A DNA stretch of 64,000 nucleotides from Ruminococcaceae bacterium KH2T8 (GTDB lineage: Bacteria; Bacillota; Clostridia; Saccharofermentanales; Saccharofermentanaceae): contig FOIY01000002.1 in the NCBI GenBank assembly GCA_900111435.1, positions 1 through 64,000 on the forward strand, read 5' to 3'. The notes under the pieces were generated by a model. The model did not search any database, was not told where the DNA came from, and worked only from the letters and a program-made list of their open reading frames with translations. Shown here piece by piece: positions 7,923 to 14,675 of this stretch. The translations under genes were made by a program, and so were the position numbers. Position 1 is the first letter of the stretch. Each line of letters begins with the position of its first letter.

Positions 7923-8783
7923 ATGAATATCACAAAGAAAAGATTATTGATCTATCTCGGACTGTCGTTCGGGATGGCATGGCTCATATTTTTCATATTT
8001 ATCTTCACGGGACACACTTGGACAGGCAGCTCGCCTGAAATGATATCACTTGTAAGTCTCGGAATGCTCGCTCCGGCCATTGCTCATGTAATAACCCGTA
8101 AGATTACTAACGAAGGCTTCAGACTTATCGGCGAAAAATCCATGATGCTTGGAATCGATCTGAAGGGGAAGAAATGGATTATCTTCCTGCTGGCGATGTT
8201 CCTGCCGGTCGTATATTCTACTCTGGGAGACGGCGTTATCTGGATGGTGTGTCCGGAGGCTTTTGGCGAAGCTGAAGTCAGTTTATTTGTTGTGATCATA
8301 TATCCGCTGATTGCGGTCGTGCAAGGTGTTGTCTTATCGTTTGCTGCCTTCGGTGAGGAGTTCGGCTGGAGAGGCTATATGATGCCCAAGCTTATTGAAC
8401 TGATGGGAATGCCCCAAGCAATTATTGTTGGAGGAATTATCTGGGGCTTGTGGCATGCGCCTCTTACATGTGTAGGCCATAATTTCGGGATGGATTATCC
8501 GGGTTTTCCTTATTTGGGAATAATCCTGATGTGTATTATGTGTACTGCATTAGGAACCGTACTTATGTATGTCACAATAAAGACCAATTCGATATGGCCG
8601 GCAGCCTTTATGCATGCTGTGAATAATTCTATGCCCAGTGTTTTGTTATTATTCATGAAGCAGGATGCCCGGATTCCTTTGTGGATACATGCTCTTTCAC
8701 ATATTCCGTTGATAATAATAGCGATACTTTGTTTCTGGCTGATGATTAAAAGGAAGAGCATTACAAAAGAGAATACGCATTGA
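7923..8783 (+). CDS. CPBP-family (CAAX-protease-like) membrane protein
   Basis: A 286-aa membrane protein of the CPBP/Abi family of intramembrane glutamyl proteases. Motif 1 FGEEFGWRGYMMP holds the paired glutamates and arginine, motif 2 WGLWHAPLT the first histidine, motif 3 FMHAVNNS the second histidine, spaced as usual. About eight hydrophobic segments. AGGAGGCG before ATG 7923. Last gene of the GntR/ABC operon. CPBP proteins near ABC exporters often belong to bacteriocin export or self-immunity, but there is no peptide gene here. A second CPBP gene lies at 18754. Confidence 0.9.
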   Translation: MNITKKRLLIYLGLSFGMAWLIFFIFIFTGHTWTGSSPEMISLVSLGMLAPAIAHVITRKITNEGFRLIGEKSMMLGIDLKGKKWIIFLLAMFLPVVYSTLGDGVIWMVCPEAFGEAEVSLFVVIIYPLIAVVQGVVLSFAAFGEEFGWRGYMMPKLIELMGMPQAIIVGGIIWGLWHAPLTCVGHNFGMDYPGFPYLGIILMCIMCTALGTVLMYVTIKTNSIWPAAFMHAVNNSMPSVLLLFMKQDARIPLWIHALSHIPLIIIAILCFWLMIKRKSITKENTH

Positions 8784-8938
8784 TCTGTTAGCAATTAATC
8801 GAACGGAATGTAATGGGTTTTTATTAGGCTTCCTTTTGTTTTAACAAATTGTCGTGAGCTATGCTTTTTGACTTTTTCTAAGCATACGTAATAATTAGTA
8901 CAGAAAATCATCAGTTTAAATGACTAAGGGGGGATAAA

Positions 8939-9508
8939 ATGACAAAAATATACTTTGTTAGACATGCTGAACCGGATAAAACAGTGACAGATGACAGAAA
9001 CAGACCGCTTACTGCCCAGGGGCTTGAGGACACAAAGTTTGTCTATGAGATATTGAAGAATAAAGGGATTGATGTCGCAATAAGCAGTCCATATAAACGT
9101 AGCTTTGATACCATCAAGAGATTAGCAGACGCATTAGAGATTAGTATTAAGACAGACGAACGCTTCAGGGAACGCGAAGCAGGGGCTAAAGGGCAGGGGT
9201 TGCGAAAACATCCGGAGAGATGGAAGAAAACAGAATGGAAAAACGACTGGGGAGAATCTATCCAGGACGTTAAAAAACGTAATATTGAAGCGCTTATGGA
9301 CGTTTTAGATAAGTATGATGGTCACAACATTGTTTTAGGTACTCATGGTACAGCATTCAGCACAATATTGGATCACTTATCTCCCATATATGGGTATGAT
9401 GACTTTATTAGAATGATGGATTGGATGCCAAATATTGTTGAAATAGTTTTTGAAGGAAAAGAAGTAGTTGAGATAAATGAGATAGGTCACATAGATAAAG
9501 ATAATTAA
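8939..9508 (+). CDS. Histidine phosphatase family protein
   Basis: A 189-aa phosphoglycerate-mutase-like phosphatase. The catalytic RHG-type motif is VRHAEP (R8, H9; G replaced by A), the acid region FREREAG lies near residue 79, and the second histidine is in VLGTHGTAF. The substrate is unknown; such small enzymes hydrolyse phosphorylated sugars or nucleotides. AAGGGGGG lies directly before ATG 8939. Monocistronic, 155 bases after the ABC operon; that gap shows no clear terminator. Ends just before module F. Confidence 0.9.
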   Translation: MTKIYFVRHAEPDKTVTDDRNRPLTAQGLEDTKFVYEILKNKGIDVAISSPYKRSFDTIKRLADALEISIKTDERFREREAGAKGQGLRKHPERWKKTEWKNDWGESIQDVKKRNIEALMDVLDKYDGHNIVLGTHGTAFSTILDHLSPIYGYDDFIRMMDWMPNIVEIVFEGKEVVEINEIGHIDKDN

Positions 9509-9521
9509 ATAGGTAATAAAA

Positions 9522-9632
9522 ACAACTAAGACAGGAGTTCAATTCTCCCCCCCCAGAATGGGAAATGCATCTAAATTGGGTCACCACTACAAAAATCGAC
9601 AGATACCGCTTGATCTGCATAGGTCGGGCGGT
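9522..9632 (+). repeat. Intergenic module copy F
   Basis: ACTAAGACA at 9525-9533, then AGGAG-TTCAATT-CTCC at 9533-9548, with eight C in a row (9547-9554) that break the T-arm stem. The middle matches copy I (GCATC, then GGGTCACC). Terminator 9605-9632. The extended -10 of other copies is absent and is replaced by the separate promoter at 9648. Confidence 0.82.
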
Positions 9633-9647
9633 ATTTTGTCTAAATCA

Positions 9648-9676
9648 TTGTAATCCGATTATGGGTGATGTATAAT
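9648..9676 (+). promoter_or_regulatory. Promoter of the RNA/DUF3800 unit
   Basis: TTGTAA at 9648-9653, a 17-base spacer, TATAAT at 9671-9676. Starts the structured RNA that precedes the DUF3800 gene. Confidence 0.7.
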
Positions 9677-9679
9677 CAC

Positions 9680-9762
9680 CTCAAGAAAGAAGATTATTGC
9701 TTCTTGGGCTGGTCGCAAGACCCGGGTCCATCAAACGGCGGGTAAGACACCCGCTTTTTTTA
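9680..9762 (+). ncRNA. Structured RNA upstream of DUF3800 gene
   Basis: A compact RNA from about 9683 to a strong terminator. It contains GAAG/CTTC around 9690-9704, a GGTC-GCAA-GACC hairpin with a GNRA tetraloop (9711-9722), and terminator GCGGGT/ACCCGC (9738-9754) with seven T. DUF3800 genes are known to be associated with several conserved RNA motifs of unknown function, called DUF3800 RNAs. Which class this fits was not tested. It may act as its own small RNA or attenuate the gene. Confidence 0.6.
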
Positions 9763-9771
9763 TGAGGTCAC

Positions 9772-10446
9772 ATGAAAGAACTAAGTATCTTTGTAGATGA
9801 ATCGGGCGATTTCGGCGAGTATGATCCGCGCGCACCATTTTATATTCTTTCTTTGGTTCTCCATGATCAGAGCATAGATATAAGAAATGATCTTGCAATA
9901 TTGGAATCGGAAATGAGAAATATCGGTTGGCCCAATCATTGTGTACATGCTGGTCCGATAATAAGAGCTGAATATGAATATAAAGATTATTCCTTGGGTG
10001 AAAGACAACAAATACTTAAACGTCTTATGACCTTTACTCGTAAACTGAATGTTAGGTTTAAATCCATATATGTTGAAAAGCGAAAAGGCTCTGATGAAAT
10101 TGACATTACCGCTAAGCTTAGCCGACAACTGGCAGGTTTTATCAGAGAGAATCCATTTTTGTTTTCTGATTATGATGTCGTGAAAGTCTATTATGATAAT
10201 GGGCAGACTGAAGTGACCAAGATCTTGGTATCAGTATTTAGTACATTGCTTGATGATGTTCAGTTTGTAAGAGTTATCCCTTCTGAGTACAGGTTGTTTC
10301 AAGTTGCTGATCTCATATGTACTATAAAACTGACAGAGCTGAAAATGAATAGGCATATGCTTTCTAAGTCAGAACAATACTTTTTTCAGGATGATAGGAC
10401 TTTCAAGAAGAACTATTTAAAGCCATTAGACAAAAAGCAACTCTAA
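9772..10446 (+). CDS. DUF3800 domain protein
   Basis: A 224-aa DUF3800 protein. The defining start IFVDESGDFG (D9, E10, S11, D13) and the late VADLICTIKL motif with a conserved aspartate are both present, consistent with an RNase H-like nuclease fold. The biological function is unknown, though members often sit in defence or mobile regions. GAGG at 9763-9766, ATG 9772. Flanked by structured RNAs on both sides (9680 and 10505) and by modules F and G, so the whole RNA-gene-RNA set sits as one cassette. Confidence 0.92.
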   Translation: MKELSIFVDESGDFGEYDPRAPFYILSLVLHDQSIDIRNDLAILESEMRNIGWPNHCVHAGPIIRAEYEYKDYSLGERQQILKRLMTFTRKLNVRFKSIYVEKRKGSDEIDITAKLSRQLAGFIRENPFLFSDYDVVKVYYDNGQTEVTKILVSVFSTLLDDVQFVRVIPSEYRLFQVADLICTIKLTELKMNRHMLSKSEQYFFQDDRTFKKNYLKPLDKKQL

Positions 10447-10472
10447 CATAAGCGAATTCAAGCGATTATACA

Positions 10473-10500
10473 TTGACTTTTGTTATAGATGTGATACCGT
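10473..10500 (+). promoter_or_regulatory. Putative promoter of the downstream structured RNA
   Basis: TTGACT at 10473-10478, a 16-base spacer, then TACCGT at 10495-10500 with an extended TG at 10492-10493. The -10 is imperfect, but it is placed correctly for the RNA that follows. Confidence 0.45.
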
Positions 10501-10504
10501 AAAA

Positions 10505-10560
10505 TCAAGATAAGGCTCGACCCACTGCTGGAATTAGCGGAGGGCCCAGAGCCTTTTTCT
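10505..10560 (+). ncRNA. Small structured RNA downstream of DUF3800 gene
   Basis: A nested fold: GGCTC/GAGCC (10513-10517 with 10549-10553), an inner CCC/GGG and a CTGCT/AGCGG hairpin with loop GGAATT, ending in a T run at 10554. It is terminator and RNA in one. Together with the RNA at 9680 it brackets the DUF3800 gene. It could simply be that gene's terminator, but it is more elaborate than needed. Confidence 0.55.
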
Positions 10561-10570
10561 TATGCCTTAT

Positions 10571-10710
10571 TTGGGGGACAGGAGTTCGATTCTCCTCAGA
10601 TAGGTGTTTTTCAGCTTTTTTGCACGGTACAGACAACGACATTAAGGTACCGCTTGATCTGAATGGATCGGGCGGTATTTTTGTTTGATATAATCAGATT
10701 GTTAGTAAGA
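10571..10710 (+). repeat. Intergenic module copy G
   Basis: GGGGGAC precedes a perfect T-arm-like hairpin AGGAG-TTCGATT-CTCCT (10580-10596). The middle is the same variant as copy E. Terminator 10649-10676. Extended -10 is TGATATAAT (10686-10694). Drives the small kinase gene at 10740. Confidence 0.88.
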
Positions 10711-10739
10711 TATATTAACAGTTTTTGGTAGGAGGGAGT

Positions 10740-11237
10740 ATGGGAATAGGTCATAAGATCATAGTTCTGGGATGTTCCGGAAGCGGCAAGAGTACTTTTT
10801 CAAGGAAACTTCAGGAAGTTACAGGATTACCCTTGGTTCATCTTGATAATATATGGTGGAGATCTGACAAGTCACATATTTCAAGAGCGGAGTTTGATCA
10901 GAAGCTGGATGAAATATTACAAGGTGATCAATGGATCGTTGATGGAGATTTCAGCAGAACATATGAGGTGAGATTTAAAGCTTGTGATACGATAATCTTT
11001 CTGGATTATAGTCTTGATGAATGCATGAACGGGATCAAAGAGCGCGTCGGGAAAGAACGTACTGATGCTCCTTGGATAGAACAAAGTTTTGATCCTGAAC
11101 TGGTAAGATTAGTTGAGGATTATGAGAAAGAAAACCGTCCGCTCGTATTATCTCTGATAGAAAAATATTCTCAGAAAAATACTTTTGTCTTCAAATCCCG
11201 TCCTGAAGCGGACGAGTGGTTGAAAAGCCTTTCATAG
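10740..11237 (+). CDS. Small P-loop kinase (adenylate-kinase-like)
   Basis: A 165-aa nucleotide-binding protein. P-loop GCSGSGKS (11-18), then a TGLPLVHLDNIWW segment typical of the 'DNA topology modulation protein'/FlaR-like kinase group, and a Walker B-like TIIFLDYSLDECM. Function beyond phosphoryl transfer is unknown. ATG 10740 is preferred over an in-frame TTG at 10725, because GGAGGGAG at 10731-10738 sits directly before it. Single-gene cassette between modules G and H. Two other small P-loop genes are at 14178 and 61573. Confidence 0.85.
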   Translation: MGIGHKIIVLGCSGSGKSTFSRKLQEVTGLPLVHLDNIWWRSDKSHISRAEFDQKLDEILQGDQWIVDGDFSRTYEVRFKACDTIIFLDYSLDECMNGIKERVGKERTDAPWIEQSFDPELVRLVEDYEKENRPLVLSLIEKYSQKNTFVFKSRPEADEWLKSLS

Positions 11238-11284
11238 ATTCAAACTTATCGTTATTACACGATTACTGTTTGATCGATAACTTC

Positions 11285-11452
11285 TGAATATAACCGACTA
11301 CGACGGGAGTTCGATTCTCCTCAGAAACGTGAATGAGTCTCATTTGAAAGACCTAGTCAAAATGCAAAGATACCGCTTGATCTGCAAAGGTCGGGCGGTA
11401 TTTTTGTAATGGTATAATTAGAGTGATATCAGCAAGAAATACGACTAAGACA
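11285..11452 (+). repeat. Intergenic module copy H
   Basis: GACTACGACG, then the T-arm-like GGAG-TTCGATT-CTCC (11306-11320). The middle is its own variant (GAGTCTCATTTGAAAGACC), joining copies C/D again at CTAGTCAAAA. Terminator 11372-11399, extended -10 TGGTATAAT at 11410-11418. GACTAAGACA recurs at 11443-11452 on the right edge. Confidence 0.86.
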
Positions 11453-11516
11453 TACGTTATTGTTGGGCCTAAGTTGATATAATTGTCGTAAGTGTTGTGA
11501 AAGGAAGAGAAGTGTT

Positions 11517-12677
11517 ATGAGTTTGGGAAATGCTCAGGAGATACAGGAATATATCTTGACCGAAGGGCTTCCTGAGTTTCTTACGTTCAAATGTGAGAGG
11601 AGAAGTAGAAGTCTTTATCTTCCACAGATAGATATGACGATCACTCCTGAAGTTCAGCAGATACAGAATAACAATGTCGGTATAGGATTTAATTGTTATC
11701 TCGGAGATAAAGATAAGCCGCTGTACGAGTATAGCGCGGGACTGGCTGGTGATATTAAATCCGCTGTCGGCATATCGCTTACGACATTTCTCATGACTTT
11801 TATGAACGGCATCGATTCGATGTACAACAAGATCATGCCAAGAGAATTCACATCGGAATTCGCAGGCAGAGAGCACCAATGGAATGCATATTTAAGTAAT
11901 GTGGCAGGTATGGGTAAAAAGGAGGATGATTCTGATATCGATGTTGCCACATTCTATTGGGATATCCTGAAAGATGAGATCATTAAACGTCTCGGTAATC
12001 AGAAACTCGTCTATGTAAAAGTGTATGCTGCCAAGTACCCGCAGGAGGCTGTAGGTGAGGTGAGGATTGATAATGTGGCTATACCGGAACTTGGTAAGAT
12101 AGTTGAACAACATGCAGCGAAGTGGAACACTTCTTTTGCTTCGGATAAGCAGTTCTTCTTCATCGAACAGGATGAGTCAACGATACTTCCTGATCCTTAT
12201 GAAGGAACTGGGGGAAGAGCGCAGATCAGATCTAAGATGGTGGACTATCTTATTCTTTTCGAGGGGGCGACAACGCGTGAGAAATACAGCAGGCTCGTTG
12301 ATGATGCGGCTGACAGGATCGGGGATCGGACTCTCGCACAGGAGTTCTTCTCGTTCCTTCCTGAGATAGCTGCTATGCATGCGTTAGGTGGAAGACTTAA
12401 GTTCTCTGATATGGCGGAATTCAACTTCGCAGACGATACGACCAAGAGGGTATATTTGTCCCAATTATCTGATTATACAAAGATCGATCTGTGCCTCGGT
12501 GATATCCTTAGTAAAGGCGATTTCGGCGATGAGACGGATAATGTGTGGAAGGATCTTCTCGGCATGAGTTCAGTATGCAACATGGTCGAGAAGGTAAAAC
12601 AGGGCGGAAGCAGGTTAGAGGACTTAAGTCCGGTGAAGATGATCTTCAATGTGAGCGAAGGATTCGAACTCAGGTGA
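11517..12677 (+). CDS. Unknown 386-aa protein
   Basis: A 386-aa soluble protein with no signal peptide or clear membrane segment, not assigned with confidence. An N-terminal part (about 1-110) is followed by a mixed alpha/beta core; a region at about 140-200 (WDILKDEIIKRLGNQKLVYVKVYAAK) resembles the DUF6348-type layout, but this is memory rather than a search. Several GG and acidic loops. AAAGGAAGAG before ATG 11517. Promoter is module H's extended -10 about 100 bases upstream. GC-richer than the first cassettes. Convergent with the XRE regulator at 12870. Confidence 0.8.
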   Translation: MSLGNAQEIQEYILTEGLPEFLTFKCERRSRSLYLPQIDMTITPEVQQIQNNNVGIGFNCYLGDKDKPLYEYSAGLAGDIKSAVGISLTTFLMTFMNGIDSMYNKIMPREFTSEFAGREHQWNAYLSNVAGMGKKEDDSDIDVATFYWDILKDEIIKRLGNQKLVYVKVYAAKYPQEAVGEVRIDNVAIPELGKIVEQHAAKWNTSFASDKQFFFIEQDESTILPDPYEGTGGRAQIRSKMVDYLILFEGATTREKYSRLVDDAADRIGDRTLAQEFFSFLPEIAAMHALGGRLKFSDMAEFNFADDTTKRVYLSQLSDYTKIDLCLGDILSKGDFGDETDNVWKDLLGMSSVCNMVEKVKQGGSRLEDLSPVKMIFNVSEGFELR

Positions 12678-12821
12678 TCTTCTATTGTTTTTTGCCGGTT
12701 GTATGATTGAAAGCTATATATACAGCATATTGGTAAGCACCACAGAAATGTACTATCTGCAATGATCTATCATTTCTCATGAAATCATCTCTTAATAATA
12801 CGATTATCAGCAGATAAAAAT

Positions 12822-12856
12822 ACCTCGCGGCTGAAGATTCCACGAGGTGTTTTTGG
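12822..12856. terminator. Bidirectional terminator between convergent genes
   Basis: ACCTCG pairs with CGAGGT around CGGCTGAAGATTCCA, with A-rich sequence on the left and GTTTTTGG on the right. It can end both the plus-strand gene at 11517 and the minus-strand gene at 12870. Confidence 0.7.
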
Positions 12857-12869
12857 GAAACTGCTTTTA

Positions 12870-13916
12870 TTATGCGTATTTTCCGTAGTGGGCGATGTCG
12901 TTATCAAGAAGAGCCATTACGGTTTTCTTCTGTTCATCCGTCAGATCTTCACGGCTGATCTCTTCCTTGAATTCGTTGTAGAGCTTGATCGCTCCATCGC
13001 TGTCACCCGATCTCTTTACCGCGACGAGTCTGAAGAAAGCAAGGCTCCTTCTGATCCTCAGGTAATGATCCATGCTGATAACATTCTTCATTGAAGCATA
13101 AGCCTTGACGATTCCTTCGCACCAATCTATCACTTTGAGTGCTTCATCCTTTTCACCGTTCCAGCCGTAGTCCTGAGCGATAGTGTTCAGGAAGCTTGCG
13201 GTCATGTCAAAAAGGAGAAGGGAGTTATTGGCGATATCATCCTTCATCTTTTCGAAGCCACTCTCGAAATACGTGAGTTCCATGGATATTTTCTCAGCGA
13301 TACATCCGGGTGAAATGCTGGGCAGTACATTGATATGAGCCCTTGCATTATCGAAATCCTTCATGTGGATATAGATCCATGCGACCGCGAAATGAGTTCT
13401 CTCGACAAGTGTCCTGTCTGCGCAGTGACCGATAAGATACGCTCCTTTTCTTATTGCATCTTTATAGATCTTACCCAGCCTTTCCTCTTCGCCCGGGAAG
13501 CAGTTTTCGAGCACCGGATCAGCATACATACTGAGGTTTGCGGTCTCCTGCACATAATCCTTTATGATCTCGAAATAACCCGGATTAAGAGTAGTCTGAG
13601 TTGCAAGATATTCTGAAATGCGCATGGCCTTTTCCGCTCTTCCTTCCTCGCTGTGCTTCATTCCTTCAACAGTCTTTTTTACCCTTGCGATTATTTCTTC
13701 ATTCTCTGAAAGCGAATCGTATCCAAGAAGTGCGTCTGTGCTTACACCAAGGATCTGTGCCAGAGGGATCAGCATTGCTATGTCGGGAAGACTGTTCTCT
13801 GATTCCCACTTGCTTACTGCCTGCGGAGTAACGTTTAAGAGAGCCGCGAGTTCCTCCTGCGTGAAGCCCTTATTTTTGCGGTATGTCTTGATGTTATTGC
13901 CTATCGTATTTCCCAT
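12870..13916 (-). CDS. XRE-family regulator with C-terminal TPR-like domain
   Basis: A 348-aa protein. The N-terminal HTH_XRE (about 8-62) carries GFTQEELAALLNVTPQAVSKWE, then LLGYDSLSENEEI. The remaining 280 residues are all-helical, with a tetratricopeptide-like pattern (aromatic/Ala-rich helices such as ERTHFAVAWIYIHMKDFDNARAH), as in Rgg/PlcR-type sensors but longer. It probably senses a peptide or protein partner. AAGGAG lies 9 bases before the ATG. Lone minus-strand gene within the plus-strand array. A close architectural twin is at 52592-53656, next to an ABC exporter. Confidence 0.9.
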   Translation of the reverse strand: MGNTIGNNIKTYRKNKGFTQEELAALLNVTPQAVSKWESENSLPDIAMLIPLAQILGVSTDALLGYDSLSENEEIIARVKKTVEGMKHSEEGRAEKAMRISEYLATQTTLNPGYFEIIKDYVQETANLSMYADPVLENCFPGEEERLGKIYKDAIRKGAYLIGHCADRTLVERTHFAVAWIYIHMKDFDNARAHINVLPSISPGCIAEKISMELTYFESGFEKMKDDIANNSLLLFDMTASFLNTIAQDYGWNGEKDEALKVIDWCEGIVKAYASMKNVISMDHYLRIRRSLAFFRLVAVKRSGDSDGAIKLYNEFKEEISREDLTDEQKKTVMALLDNDIAHYGKYA

Positions 13917-14017
13917 TTCGAGTAGCTCCTTTTTCGAAAGTGTGCTGCATGCAACTTAATCATATCGTATTGCTGTCGTTTGAAAATTACAATCAACGAG
14001 CAGTTGAGGATAACTCA

Positions 14018-14125
14018 ACGGGGGAAGGACATGCATCCTAATAGGGTCACCTCTACAAAATCGACAAATACCGCTTGATCTTATAGGTCGGGCGATGTTT
14101 TTGTAATGATATAATCAGAGTGTTA
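14018..14125 (+). repeat. Intergenic module copy I (no T-arm)
   Basis: Lacks the T-arm-like hairpin but keeps the middle of copy F (CATGCATCCTAATAGGGTCACC), the terminator (14070-14096, base of stem decayed to GCGAT) and an extended -10 TGATATAAT (14107-14115). Drives the kinase/Ntn-hydrolase pair. Confidence 0.8.
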
Positions 14126-14177
14126 GTAATTAAAATTTCACTCTGTTATGAGAATCAATTGTGAGTAGGGTATGGAT

Positions 14178-14675
14178 ATGCATAGATTGATCATGCTTCG
14201 TGGAAATTCCGGGAGCGGAAAAACAACGGTAGCAAAGGAACTTCAGGAGCTTTTCGGACGAGGTACTATGGTCCTTTCACAGGATATGATCCGAAGAGAA
14301 GTGCTTAAAGAAAGAGATGGGATAGATCCGCCGGCGTTGCCGCTTATAAAACAGCTTCTTGAGTATGGAAGCTCAAACTGCGAAGTGGTCATATTGGAAG
14401 GGATATTTATCGCAGACTGGTATAGAGAATTGTTTGAAGCGGCAATTGAATTATATGGTTCGGACATATATGCGTATTATTTTGATATTCCTTTTGAAGA
14501 AACAGTAAGACGCCATCAGACCAGATCAAAAGCAGCTGAGTTTGGAGCCGATGAGATGCGTGAGTGGTGGAAAGAAAAGGATTATCTGGAACTGATAAAA
14601 GAAAGCATAATCACAGAGGAAATGAGCAAGGATGAGATCGTAAACGAGATCTACTTAAAAGTTTGTAATGGGTGA
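14178..14675 (+). CDS. Zeta-toxin/uridine-kinase-like P-loop kinase
   Basis: A 165-aa P-loop kinase: GNSGSGKTT (9-17), an ordered QDMIRREVL helix after the second strand, Walker B-like VVILEGIFI, and a lid with RHQTRSKA. The layout matches zeta-toxin/AAA_33 kinases that phosphorylate small molecules; there is no epsilon antitoxin gene beside it, so a toxin role is not supported. ATG 14178 is preferred over ATG 14172, since GAGTAGGG ends only 1 base before the latter. Its 3' end overlaps the next gene by 8 bases. Confidence 0.82.
   Translation: MHRLIMLRGNSGSGKTTVAKELQELFGRGTMVLSQDMIRREVLKERDGIDPPALPLIKQLLEYGSSNCEVVILEGIFIADWYRELFEAAIELYGSDIYAYYFDIPFEETVRRHQTRSKAAEFGADEMREWWKEKDYLELIKESIITEEMSKDEIVNEIYLKVCNG

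Noticed and set aside
5109-8783. Bacteriocin biosynthesis cluster, because of ABC plus CPBP genes
   Set aside because: No precursor peptide or modification enzyme lies in the operon; the GntR type points to envelope-stress export instead.
14178-14675. Zeta toxin-antitoxin pair
   Set aside because: The kinase fold matches, but no epsilon-like antitoxin gene is adjacent and its partner is an unrelated membrane hydrolase.
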